Positions 1-7,476 of a stretch of 64,000 nucleotides of DNA are shown in pieces; the first letter of the stretch is position 1; the number at the start of each line of letters is the position of its first letter. Source of the DNA: Micromonospora thermarum (lineage in GTDB: Bacteria > Actinomycetota > Actinomycetes > Mycobacteriales > Micromonosporaceae); assembly GCF_012034245.1 (NCBI RefSeq), contig NZ_JAATEO010000009.1, positions 1 to 64,000 on the forward strand, in the 5' to 3' direction. The notes below the pieces were generated by a model, which was not told where the DNA came from, searched no databases, and was given only the letters and a program-made list of their open reading frames with translations. The position numbers and the translations under genes are program-made.

Positions 1-557
1 GTCAGGGCGTACGCCACCGTGCCCACGCCGACCGTGCCGCCGAGCAACCAGCCCAGCGCCAGCACGGTCACCTCGATGGTCGTGCGAACCAGCCGGATCG
101 AGAAGCGCGGGCGGCGGGCGACGAACCCGGTCATCAGGCCGTCCCGGGGCCCGGGGCCGAGCCGCGCGCCGATGTAGAGGCCGGTGGCCGCCCCGTTGGC
201 GACGATCCCGCTGACCAGCAGGGCCACCCGGGCGGCGAACGGCAACTCCTGGGGCAGCAGCGGCAGCGTGGCGTCGACCACCAGGCCGATCACCACCACG
301 TTGCTCACCGTGCCGACGCCCGGCCGCTGCCGCAGCGGGATCCACAGCAGCAGCACGAGCGCACCGACCGCGATGGTCACCGTGCCGAAGGAGAGCCCGG
401 TCCGCTCCGAGACGCCCTGGTGGAAGACGTCCCACGGATCCAGACCGAGACCGGAGCGGATCATCAGGGCCATGCTCACGCCGTAGAGGACGAGCCCGGC
501 GTAGAGCTGGGCCAGCCGCCGTGCCGGCCGGTACCGGAGATTGCCAATCGCAGCCAC
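1..557 (-). CDS. YczE/YitT-family membrane protein (partial, runs off the left edge)
   Basis: Read on the minus strand from GTG at 557, the product begins [20 protein letters not shown] and continues as a hydrophobic protein with a conserved segment [14 protein letters not shown] typical of the YczE/YyaS/YitT membrane family. About 185 codons are present, and the C-terminus lies beyond base 1. The function of the family is poorly known. It is divergent from a MocR-type regulator, the arrangement known as yczR/yczE, so the regulator probably controls it. The start is supported by a TAGGGT -10 box (570 to 565) exactly 7 nt upstream, the spacing of a leaderless actinobacterial transcript. A GTG at 566 is an alternative start. 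Confidence 0.8.
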   Translation of the reverse strand, partial: MAAIGNLRYRPARRLAQLYAGLVLYGVSMALMIRSGLGLDPWDVFHQGVSERTGLSFGTVTIAVGALVLLLWIPLRQRPGVGTVSNVVVIGLVVDATLPLLPQELPFAARVALLVSGIVANGAATGLYIGARLGPGPRDGLMTGFVARRPRFSIRLVRTTIEVTVLALGWLLGGTVGVGTVAYAL

Positions 558-564
558 GCATGCC

Positions 565-570
565 ACCCTA
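565..570 (-). promoter_or_regulatory. -10 box of a leaderless promoter for the YczE-like gene
   Basis: TAGGGT on the minus strand lies 7 nt before GTG 557. The CCAATTGG palindrome at 575-582 sits just upstream, in the -20 to -30 region, where a bound regulator would interfere. Confidence 0.5.
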
Positions 571-574
571 GGTG

Positions 575-646
575 CCAATTGGTGAGGGGGAAGAGCCAAT
601 ATCGTGGGAGTGGCCATGATGAGTCAGGTCCGAGGGGCCCAATTGG
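575..646. promoter_or_regulatory. Putative MocR (YczR-type) operator: repeated CCAAT sites
   Basis: The divergent intergenic region holds a perfect palindrome CCAATTGG (575-582), a half site CCAAT (596-600), and a second perfect CCAATTGG (639-646) inside the first codons of the regulator. Spacings are 21 and 43 bp, close to two and four helical turns. Another CCAAT lies at 544-548. MocR proteins usually bind spaced direct or inverted repeats in such regions, so autoregulation together with control of the YczE-like gene is the simplest reading. This is inference from pattern only. Confidence 0.5.
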
Positions 647-2073
647 CCCGGCTGCTCGGCCAGTGGCACGCGCTGCCGGGCCGCCGGCGCAGCCCCGACT
701 ACGCCGCGCTGGCCGGCGCCGTCCGCGGGCTGCTCGCCGACGGCCGGCTGCCGCTGGGCGTACGCCTGCCCGCCGAACGCGAGCTCGCCGAGGCCCTGCG
801 GATCAGCCGCACCACGGTGACCGCCGCGTACCGGGAGCTGCGGGAGAGCGGCCACCTCGCCAGCCGGCGGGGCGCCGGCAGCTGGACCATGCTCCCCGGC
901 AACCACCGGATGGCCGGCACCGGCCTGTGGACCCCACTCGACGACCGCGACATGATCGACCTCGGGGTCGCCGCGCTGGCCGCCCCGCCCGAGCTGCTGC
1001 CCGCCGCCCGGGCCGCCGCCGAGGACCTGCCCTGCTACCTGGGCGGGGCCGGATACCACCCGACCGGCATCATCGAGCTGCGGGAGGCGATCGCCCACGC
1101 GTACGCCCAGCGGGGCCTGCCCACCTCGCCCGAGCAGATCATGGTCACCAGCGGCACCCAGCACGCCCTGGACCTGGTCCTCCGGCTCGCGCACAGCCCC
1201 GGCGGCAGCGTCCTGGTCGAGGCGCCCAGCTACCCGAACGCCCTGGCCGCCCTCGCCGCCCGGCGGGCGCGGATCACCACCCACGGCCTCGCCCTCGACG
1301 AGCCCGGGTGGGACGCCGACCTGCTCCTCGGCACCCTGCGCCAGGGTCGGCCCAAGCTCGCCTACCTGATCCCCGACTTCCAGAACCCGACCGGTCACCT
1401 GATGCCGGCATCGCTGCGGGAGCGGCTGGTCGCCACCGCGCACGCCGTCGGCACCGACCTGATCGTCGACGAGTCCTTCGTGGACCTGCCGCTGGACGGC
1501 ACGGTGGTGCCGCCGCCGACGGCGAGCTTCGACCGGCACTCCCGGGTGGTCACGGTGGGTGGGATGAGCAAGCCGTACTGGGGCGGCCTGCGCATCGGCT
1601 GGATCCGCGCGTCCGCCCCGCAGGTGCAGCGCCTCGCCGCCGCCCGGGTCGGGGTCGACATGGCCAGCCCGGTGCTGGACCAGCTCGTCGCCGTCCACCT
1701 GCTCGCCCAGGCCCCGGCGATCGTGGCGGCCCGCCAGGCGCAGCTCACCGCCCAGCGCGACGCGCTGCTCGGCGCCCTCGCCGAGCGCCTGCCGGACTGG
1801 CGGGTGACCGTGCCGCACGGCGGGGTCACCCTCTGGGCCGAACTCGACGGGCCGATCTCCAGCGCCCTCGCCCGGGCCGCCGAGGAGGTCGGCGTACGCC
1901 TGGCGCCCGGTCCCCGGTTCGGCCTGGACGGCACGCTGGAGCGCTTCCTCCGGCTGCCGTTCACCCTGCCCGTCGCGGACCTGGTGGAGGCCGTCGGCCG
2001 GATCGCCGCCGTCCGGTACGACCTGGACCGCGCCGGCCGCCCACAGTGGCGGGAGCCGGCCGTCATCGCCTGA
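616..2073 (+). CDS. MocR-type (GntR/aminotransferase-like) transcriptional regulator, YczR-like
   Basis: The protein has an N-terminal GntR-type winged helix (about residues 25-90, containing LPAERELAEALRISRTTVTA) fused to a fold-type I aminotransferase-like domain. The PLP-binding lysine lies in GGMSKPYWGGLR (about Lys319). This architecture defines the MocR family, whose members use PLP or a related ligand as effector. It is divergent from a YczE-like membrane protein, the classic partner of YczR. I chose ATG 616 (ATG 619 equally possible) because GGGAG lies just upstream; a GTG at 604 would extend it by four residues. Repeated CCAAT palindromes in the promoter suggest autoregulation. Confidence 0.9.
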   Translation: MMSQVRGAQLARLLGQWHALPGRRRSPDYAALAGAVRGLLADGRLPLGVRLPAERELAEALRISRTTVTAAYRELRESGHLASRRGAGSWTMLPGNHRMAGTGLWTPLDDRDMIDLGVAALAAPPELLPAARAAAEDLPCYLGGAGYHPTGIIELREAIAHAYAQRGLPTSPEQIMVTSGTQHALDLVLRLAHSPGGSVLVEAPSYPNALAALAARRARITTHGLALDEPGWDADLLLGTLRQGRPKLAYLIPDFQNPTGHLMPASLRERLVATAHAVGTDLIVDESFVDLPLDGTVVPPPTASFDRHSRVVTVGGMSKPYWGGLRIGWIRASAPQVQRLAAARVGVDMASPVLDQLVAVHLLAQAPAIVAARQAQLTAQRDALLGALAERLPDWRVTVPHGGVTLWAELDGPISSALARAAEEVGVRLAPGPRFGLDGTLERFLRLPFTLPVADLVEAVGRIAAVRYDLDRAGRPQWREPAVIA

Positions 2074-2173
2074 GGCGTCCCCGGTCACGCCGGTGGGCAC
2101 CGGGGGCATGTGCGGGGGCGCTGGGTCGGTCAATCCCGCCTGCCCGCACCGCCCCGGCTGAGAGACTACGCAG

Positions 2174-3484
2174 GTGGAGAGCGTTCGGGGGACGCCATGG
2201 CCGCGCGGTGTCCAGCCGAGCGCGCCGGGCTCCCGGGCCACCCGCCTGGAGCTCTTCTACGACCTGGTGTTCGTCTTCGCCTTCCTCAACGTCACCACGG
2301 CCGTTGCCGGCAACCCGACCGTGCGCGGCCTGGTTCAGGGCCTGCTGGTGCTGGCACTGCTGTGGTGGGCCTGGACCGGCTTCGCGGTGCTGGGCAACCT
2401 CGTCCGTACGGACCAGGGCGTCGTCCCGTTCGTCGGGTTCGCGGCCACGGCCACGGCCTTCGTGTTCGCCCTCGCCATGCCGAAGGCGTTCCGGGAACTC
2501 CCCGGCGGCCTGCCGGGGCCGCTGGTGTTCGCGGTCTGCTACTTCCTGATCCGGGTGAGCCAGGTGGCGGTCTTCGGCTGGATGGTCCGGTACGAGCGCT
2601 CGCGGTTCCGCCGGCTTCTGCCGGTGGCGCCGGTGCTGGTCGCCACCGGATTCCTCCTCGTCGCCGCGGTGCTGCCGCAGCGGTTCGCCGAAGACCGCGT
2701 CGAGCAGGTCGTCCGGCTCGCGCTCTGGCTCGCCGCCATCGGCGTCGAGTACGGGTCGGGACTGGTCCTGCCCGGCACCGGCTGGACCGTGCTCTCCGCC
2801 GGGCACTGGGCGGAGCGCCACGCGTTGATCATCCTGGTGGCGCTCGGCGAGACGATCATCGCCCTCGGGATCGGACCCGGCTTCATCACCGGACTGCCGT
2901 TGAGCTGGCCAATCATCATCGCGGCGCTGCTCGGCATCGCCGTGGTGGCCGCCCTGTGGTGGGCGTACTTCGACACGCTGGCGCTGGCCTCCGAGCAGAC
3001 GCTGCACCGGGCCCGGGTTCCGGGAGTCCGCGCCGCTCTTGCCCGGGACGCCTACACCTACCTGCACCTGGTGCTGGTGGCGGGGATCATCCTGCTCGCG
3101 CTCGGCCTCAAGGGCCTGTTGGAGGAGGGCGCCGATCCGTCCACGCCGACCTGGGGGCTGCCGCTGCCCGGCTTGGATCTGCTGACGCTCTACGGCGGCG
3201 TGGCGCTCTACCTGCTCGGCCTGGTCGCGCTCGGCCTCCGGGTCCTGGGGACCGTGCGCTGGCCGTCGGTGACGGCGGTGGTGCTGCTCGCCGTGCTGGT
3301 GCCGGTGGCCGCTTCGCTGGGAGAGATGCTCGCGCTCTCCGTGCTCGCCCTGGCCACCGTCACGGTGGTCGCCGTGCAGACCGTCGTCGACGCGCAGCTG
3401 CGGCGGGACGTGCGGGAGGTGGCGCTGCGGGAGCAGGTCACGGCGGAGGCCGACCAGACCGCGTGGCGGGGCCGCCACCTGTGA
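2174..3484 (+). CDS. Low temperature requirement protein A (LtrA) family membrane protein
   Basis: The 436-residue protein begins with the LtrA hallmark ELFYDLVFVFAF near residue 26 and has roughly ten to twelve hydrophobic segments spread over its length, as expected for this family of integral membrane proteins. The conserved ALGETIIALG segment in the middle is also typical. The biochemical role of LtrA proteins is not established; the name comes from cold growth in Listeria. The start is a GTG at 2174 without a strong ribosome binding site, so the true start could lie slightly downstream. It is followed by a tandem repeat and a strong terminator hairpin facing the convergent acyl-CoA synthetase. 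Confidence 0.85.
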   Translation: MESVRGTPWPRGVQPSAPGSRATRLELFYDLVFVFAFLNVTTAVAGNPTVRGLVQGLLVLALLWWAWTGFAVLGNLVRTDQGVVPFVGFAATATAFVFALAMPKAFRELPGGLPGPLVFAVCYFLIRVSQVAVFGWMVRYERSRFRRLLPVAPVLVATGFLLVAAVLPQRFAEDRVEQVVRLALWLAAIGVEYGSGLVLPGTGWTVLSAGHWAERHALIILVALGETIIALGIGPGFITGLPLSWPIIIAALLGIAVVAALWWAYFDTLALASEQTLHRARVPGVRAALARDAYTYLHLVLVAGIILLALGLKGLLEEGADPSTPTWGLPLPGLDLLTLYGGVALYLLGLVALGLRVLGTVRWPSVTAVVLLAVLVPVAASLGEMLALSVLALATVTVVAVQTVVDAQLRRDVREVALREQVTAEADQTAWRGRHL

Positions 3485-3485
3485 C

Positions 3486-3535
3486 CCGGTACGGCGGCGG
3501 CCCCGCACCCCCGGTACGGCGGCGGCCCCGCACCC
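3486..3535. repeat. Two perfect tandem copies of a 25-bp unit
   Basis: The unit beginning CCGGTACGGCGGCGG occurs at 3486-3510 and again at 3511-3535, starting two bases after the LtrA stop codon. The second copy forms the left arm of the terminator hairpin. A third, truncated copy (CCGGT) follows. Confidence 0.9.
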
Positions 3536-3554
3536 CCGGTCGGGGTGCGGGGCC
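3524..3554. terminator. Perfect 13-bp hairpin between convergent genes
   Basis: GGCCCCGCACCCC (3524-3536) pairs perfectly with 3542-3554 across a 5-nt loop. It lies between the stop codons of the LtrA-family gene and the acyl-CoA synthetase, so it likely acts as a bidirectional terminator. No U-tract is present, as is common in high-GC actinobacteria. Confidence 0.75.
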
Positions 3555-3568
3555 GACGGTCGGACCGC

Positions 3569-5392
3569 TCAGATCTCGGCGAGCGTGCCCTCGTACATCT
3601 TGTCGATCTCGGCGGCGAAGTTCTTCTCCACGCCGCGCCGCTTGATCTTCAGCGACGGGGTGATCTCGCCGTCCTCGATGGTCAGGTCACGCGGCAGGAT
3701 CGTGGCCTTCTTGATCGTCTCCCACCGGTTCAGCTTGGTGTTGAGCTGCGCGACGTACTCGTCGACCATGGCCTGGGCCTCCGGCGAGGAGACGATCTCG
3801 GCATAGCTCCGGCCCTCCAGCGGGGTGCCGGCCGCCCAGCCCTTGATCGCGTCCGGGTCGAGGGTGACCAGCATGGTGCAGTAGTTGCGGGCCTGCCCGA
3901 TCACCACCGCCTGCGACGTGTACGGGCAGGTCGCCTTGAACATGCCCTCGATGTGCGACGGCGCGATGTACTTGCCGCCGGACGTCTTCACCAGGTCCTT
4001 CTTGCGGTCGGTGATCCGCAGGTAGCCCCTCTCGTCGAGGGTGCCGATGTCACCGGTGCGGAAGAACCCGTCCTCGGTGAACGCGGCGGCGGTCTCCTCG
4101 GGCAGGTTGTGGTAGCCGCGCATCACCGGCCGGCCCTTGATCAGGATCTCGCCGTCGGTGTCGATCCGGCACTCGAGGTCGCCCAGCGCCCTGCCGACGC
4201 TGCCGATCTGGAGCCCCTCCGGCGGGTTGACGAAGTTGCCGGCGCTGGTCTCGGTGAGGCCGTAGCCCTCGGAGATCGGCAGGTTGGCGGCGGCGAAGAA
4301 GGTGGCGATCTCGGGGCTGAGCGGCGCCGCGCCCGAGACGAGCACCCGGATCCGGCCGCCCAGGCGGGCCTGGAGCTTGCTGAACACCAGCTTCTCGGCC
4401 ACCGTGTACTTCAGCTTCAGCCCGGCCGGGACCGGCTTGCCGGCCTGCTCCAGGGCGACCTTCTCCTTGCCGACCCGGACGCCCCAGGCGAAGATCTTGG
4501 CCTTCGCGCCGCCGGCGTCCTGGGCGGTGGTGACCGCCTTGTTGTAGACCTTCTCGAAGATCCGGGGGGCGCCGCACATCAGCGTGGGCTTGACCACCGC
4601 GAGCAGCTCGACGAGCTTGTCCACCCGGCCGTCGACGTACGTCGGCAGGCCGACGTGGGTCGCCCCGCAGAGCAGTGTCTTGCCGAACGAGTGGGACAGC
4701 GGCAGCCACAGGTACTGCAGGTCGTCCTCGCGCAGCAGCCCGAGCTCGGCCTGTGCCACGCCCTCCCAGCACCAGCCGCCGTGCAGCAGCTCGACGCCCT
4801 TCGGGCGGCCGGTGGTGCCGGAGGTGTAGATCAGGGTGGCCAGGTGGTCCGGACCGATGCCGGCGACCAGCATGTCGACCAGGTCCGGCTCGGCGGCGAG
4901 GGCGCGGGCCCCCTGCTCCTCGAGCTCCGCGAGGGTGAGCTGCGGTACGGCCGCGGCCGGGTCCGCCGCGCCGTCGAAGAGCACGACGTGCGTGAGCCTC
5001 GGCAGCTCCGCGCCGGCGATCTTCGCGGCCTGGGCCGGGTTCTCGGCGAACAGCACCCGGGACCCGGAGTCGGCGATGATGTAGGTCGCGTCCTCCGGCT
5101 CGGTGGTGGGGTAGACGGTGGTGGTCGCGCCGCCGGCACACATGATGCCGAAATCGGCGAGCACCCACTCGAGTCGGGTGTTCGCCAGGATCGCCACCGG
5201 ATCCTCCTGACCGACGCCCAGGCCGTGCAGCCCGGCGGCGATCGCCTTGGCGCGGTGGGCCACCTGCTCCCAGTTCAACCAGACCGGCGAGTCGTCCGGG
5301 CCCGGGTGGCCGAAAGCGCGGCGGTCGGGACTCGCCGCCACGCGCTTGAGGAACATGTCAGGGATGGAACGGTACGGTACATCGAGAGCCAT
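3569..5392 (-). CDS. AMP-dependent synthetase/ligase (long-chain fatty-acid--CoA ligase, FadD15-like)
   Basis: The enzyme activates fatty acids to acyl-AMP and then acyl-CoA. The adenylate-forming P-loop TLIYTSGTTGRPKGVELLHG, the A5-like GYGLTETSAG, the RTGDIGTLDERGYL core and the C-terminal DRKKDLVKTSGGKYIAP are all visible. About 607 residues from ATG 5392 (MALDVPYRSIPDMFLKRV) is the usual length for this group. ATG 5392 is preceded by AAGGCGG as a ribosome binding site. The frame stays open to an ATG at 5476, but the extra 28 residues (rich in Thr, Val and Pro) look non-native. It stands alone, convergent with the LtrA gene; its specific substrate cannot be told. Confidence 0.9.
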   Translation of the reverse strand: MALDVPYRSIPDMFLKRVAASPDRRAFGHPGPDDSPVWLNWEQVAHRAKAIAAGLHGLGVGQEDPVAILANTRLEWVLADFGIMCAGGATTTVYPTTEPEDATYIIADSGSRVLFAENPAQAAKIAGAELPRLTHVVLFDGAADPAAAVPQLTLAELEEQGARALAAEPDLVDMLVAGIGPDHLATLIYTSGTTGRPKGVELLHGGWCWEGVAQAELGLLREDDLQYLWLPLSHSFGKTLLCGATHVGLPTYVDGRVDKLVELLAVVKPTLMCGAPRIFEKVYNKAVTTAQDAGGAKAKIFAWGVRVGKEKVALEQAGKPVPAGLKLKYTVAEKLVFSKLQARLGGRIRVLVSGAAPLSPEIATFFAAANLPISEGYGLTETSAGNFVNPPEGLQIGSVGRALGDLECRIDTDGEILIKGRPVMRGYHNLPEETAAAFTEDGFFRTGDIGTLDERGYLRITDRKKDLVKTSGGKYIAPSHIEGMFKATCPYTSQAVVIGQARNYCTMLVTLDPDAIKGWAAGTPLEGRSYAEIVSSPEAQAMVDEYVAQLNTKLNRWETIKKATILPRDLTIEDGEITPSLKIKRRGVEKNFAAEIDKMYEGTLAEI

Positions 5393-5530
5393 CGCTGTAG
5401 CCGCCTTCGGGGGTGGTGGCGTGACGGGCGTCACGCCAATGTTCGTTACCGAAGAGTATTGCCTGCCCCCGGCCATCGGCTAGCCCTCCCTGCGCCCGCG
5501 CCCCACGTCCCACCAGGTGGAACGTGCCGG

Positions 5531-6472
5531 TCAGGCGTACCGGGCCGCCGTCCGCGACCAGTCGTAGGTGGCGCGGATCCAGGCGCGCCGACTGCGCAGG
5601 ACCGTCCGCAGCACGTCGTCCCCGGTCGCCCAGAGCGCCGACTCCGCCTCCAGGTACGCCGCCAGCCCTCCGTTGAACCGGTCGGCCGCGGCCCGCAGCG
5701 CCGCGGCCTCGTCGCCGCCGGACCCCTCGGCGAGCACGGTGACCAGGTTGTGCGCGTCCCGGCTGCCGCGGGTCTCCTTGCCGTACGAGAAGAGGTCGTT
5801 GCACCAGCAGACCAGGTCGGCGGCGAGCAGGTTGAGGGCGGCCAGGGCCGGGTCGGCACGCCGACCCGGCTCCGGCAGCCCGCCGGCGGCCAGGTCGGTG
5901 AGGGTGAAGCTGGGCTGCACCGCGCCGGTGTGCCGGCGCATCTGCACGTACTCGTCGAGAACGGGTATCCGGCCGTGTTCCCGGTTGGCCGCCTCCCACA
6001 GCAGCGCGAGCAGGTAGTCGCGGACCTGGCTCGTGAAGCGCAGCAGCAGGTCGGGCGGGCCGTGCTGGCGGACCCGCCGGCAGAGGTCGTCCAGCGCGTC
6101 GCCCAGCGGGCCGGTGCCGGTCGGCAGTGCCGCCCCCGGGTCGCCCTGCCGGTCCAGCACGTCGAGCAGCGCCGCGACGGTCGGGGCCAGTCGGGTGGGC
6201 GCGGCGCCCAGACCGTCCTCGTCGCAGGCGTCGTCCATGACGAACAACCAGGTGATCAGGTCGGCCAGCAGGCGGACCCGCTCGACCGGACCGGCGGGGC
6301 AGGCGCGCCCGGCGAGGCCGGCGGCGTCCGCCCGGCGGAGCCGCTGCCCGCTAGTGATCAGTCCGAAGCGTTGCGCCCAGGCGATGCTCTCCCCACCCAG
6401 ACGCGCCGTCTCGGCGTGCGGTCCGGCAGGGAAGGGCGGCTCGTGAAGCGCCGAGACCGCGAAGGTCCGCAT
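5531..6472 (-). CDS. Class I terpene synthase (terpene cyclase), orphan
   Basis: The 313-residue protein carries both metal-binding motifs of class I terpene synthases: the Asp-rich DDACDE (Asp80-Glu85) and the NSE triad NDLFSYGKE (Asn225, Ser229, Glu233), which hold the Mg-diphosphate cluster. Length and motif spacing fit a bacterial sesquiterpene or related cyclase acting on farnesyl or geranyl diphosphate in the cytosol. The start ATG 6472 has a GGGGGAG ribosome binding site. No prenyltransferase, P450 or methyltransferase lies beside it, so the product cannot be predicted. It lacks the duplicated architecture of geosmin synthase. Confidence 0.9.
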   Translation of the reverse strand: MRTFAVSALHEPPFPAGPHAETARLGGESIAWAQRFGLITSGQRLRRADAAGLAGRACPAGPVERVRLLADLITWLFVMDDACDEDGLGAAPTRLAPTVAALLDVLDRQGDPGAALPTGTGPLGDALDDLCRRVRQHGPPDLLLRFTSQVRDYLLALLWEAANREHGRIPVLDEYVQMRRHTGAVQPSFTLTDLAAGGLPEPGRRADPALAALNLLAADLVCWCNDLFSYGKETRGSRDAHNLVTVLAEGSGGDEAAALRAAADRFNGGLAAYLEAESALWATGDDVLRTVLRSRRAWIRATYDWSRTAARYA

Positions 6473-6599
6473 GGTGCTCCCCCTGTCGCGCCGCCCCGGG
6501 GCGGGCGGCGCGGCACAGCGTACGGGAGGACGGCATCGGCCGTGGTCGTTGGGGGCGAGGGAGTCCCGGGATATTGTGTGACCGTTTGCGTACAGGCTG

Positions 6600-7229
6600 T
6601 TATATGCCCAGGCGGGCGCCCCGCAACCGGTCGGCGAGGGGCGTCGACCCGTCGACCTGCACGCGCGCCGCGCGCTGTCGGCCGGTCAGGAAGAGCACCA
6701 GTTCGCCGGGCGCGCCCACCACCCGGACCGGTTCACCGCCCCGGCCGACGGACAGCCCCCCGTGCCCAGGGGCCTGCACGAACACGTCGGCCGGGAAGCG
6801 GCGCAGCGCCACCCGGGCCAGCGGGGCGGCCCGCTTCCACAGCGCCCGGTGCAGCGCGACCGGCAGGTCGCGGGGCAGCCAGTCCGGCCGGGCCCGGCGG
6901 ACGTCCTCGTGATGGACGAAGAACTCCAGCCTGTTGGCCAGCTCGTCGGTCAGCGGGTTGCTGACCGGGCTCCACGCCGGCGGGCGGCGCACCTGGTCGA
7001 CCAGTTGGGGCCAGGGCCGGGCGGCGATGTGGCGGCGGACCCGCTCCGCGTACCCCCGCAGCGGCGGGAGCAGGATGCCGCCGGCGGCGTCCGGGCGCCG
7101 CTCCCGCAGCACCAGGTGGGCGGCGAGGTCCCGCGTGCTCCAGCCCTCGTTGAGCGTCGGTGCGTCCGGTCCGAGCGTCTGCAGGAGATCGGCGAGCGCC
7201 TCGCGCTCCGATCGGGCGTGCCGCGGCAT
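6600..7229 (-). CDS. TIGR03085 family metal-binding protein (maleylpyruvate isomerase-like/DinB-like fold)
   Basis: The 209-residue protein starts MPRHARSEREALADLLQTLG and contains STRDLAAHLVLRERRPDA and LEFFVHHEDVRRARP. The conserved histidines of AAHL and FVHHEDVRR are the likely metal ligands of the mycothiol-dependent maleylpyruvate isomerase/TIGR03085 fold. The family is widespread in actinobacteria and its substrate is unknown. ATG 7229 is chosen because TACCAT (7241 to 7236) lies 6 nt upstream, fitting a leaderless transcript; longer in-frame extensions read poorly. It is divergent from the ABC exporter pair. Confidence 0.85.
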   Translation of the reverse strand: MPRHARSEREALADLLQTLGPDAPTLNEGWSTRDLAAHLVLRERRPDAAGGILLPPLRGYAERVRRHIAARPWPQLVDQVRRPPAWSPVSNPLTDELANRLEFFVHHEDVRRARPDWLPRDLPVALHRALWKRAAPLARVALRRFPADVFVQAPGHGGLSVGRGGEPVRVVGAPGELVLFLTGRQRAARVQVDGSTPLADRLRGARLGI

Positions 7230-7235
7230 GCATCG

Positions 7236-7241
7236 ATGGTA
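7236..7241 (-). promoter_or_regulatory. -10 box of a leaderless promoter for the TIGR03085 gene
   Basis: TACCAT on the minus strand is 6 nt before ATG 7229, so the transcript would start at or next to the start codon. Confidence 0.5.
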
Positions 7242-7476
7242 GGCCCCGTCGCCCCGCGGGGCGGGATCCCGGACCCGCGGTGGCGCGGGCCGGGGCGGGG
7301 GACGGCTCCTCCTCCGCCGCCGGGGCTCCGGCCGGGTCGGTGAGCACGGCCACCGCGCCGGCCGCCGTCCGGGCCCGGGCGAAGGGGTGACGGTGGACAT
7401 GCCCGCCCGGGTCGGCGGACCTGGCCCCGACACGTAAGGATGGGAGAGATAATTGCGGCTTACGGCGGGGGAGAGC

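Noticed and set aside
5393..5476. 28-residue N-terminal extension of the acyl-CoA synthetase
   Set aside because: ATG 5392 has a ribosome binding site and begins the conserved protein. The extension is not family-like.
3545..6964. Open frame of over 1100 codons on the plus strand across the acyl-CoA synthetase and terpene synthase
   Set aside because: Shadow of the minus-strand genes, which have intact catalytic motifs.
7453..7476. TTG start for the first ABC subunit
   Set aside because: GTG 7477 has a stronger purine-rich site at proper spacing, although TTG cannot be excluded.
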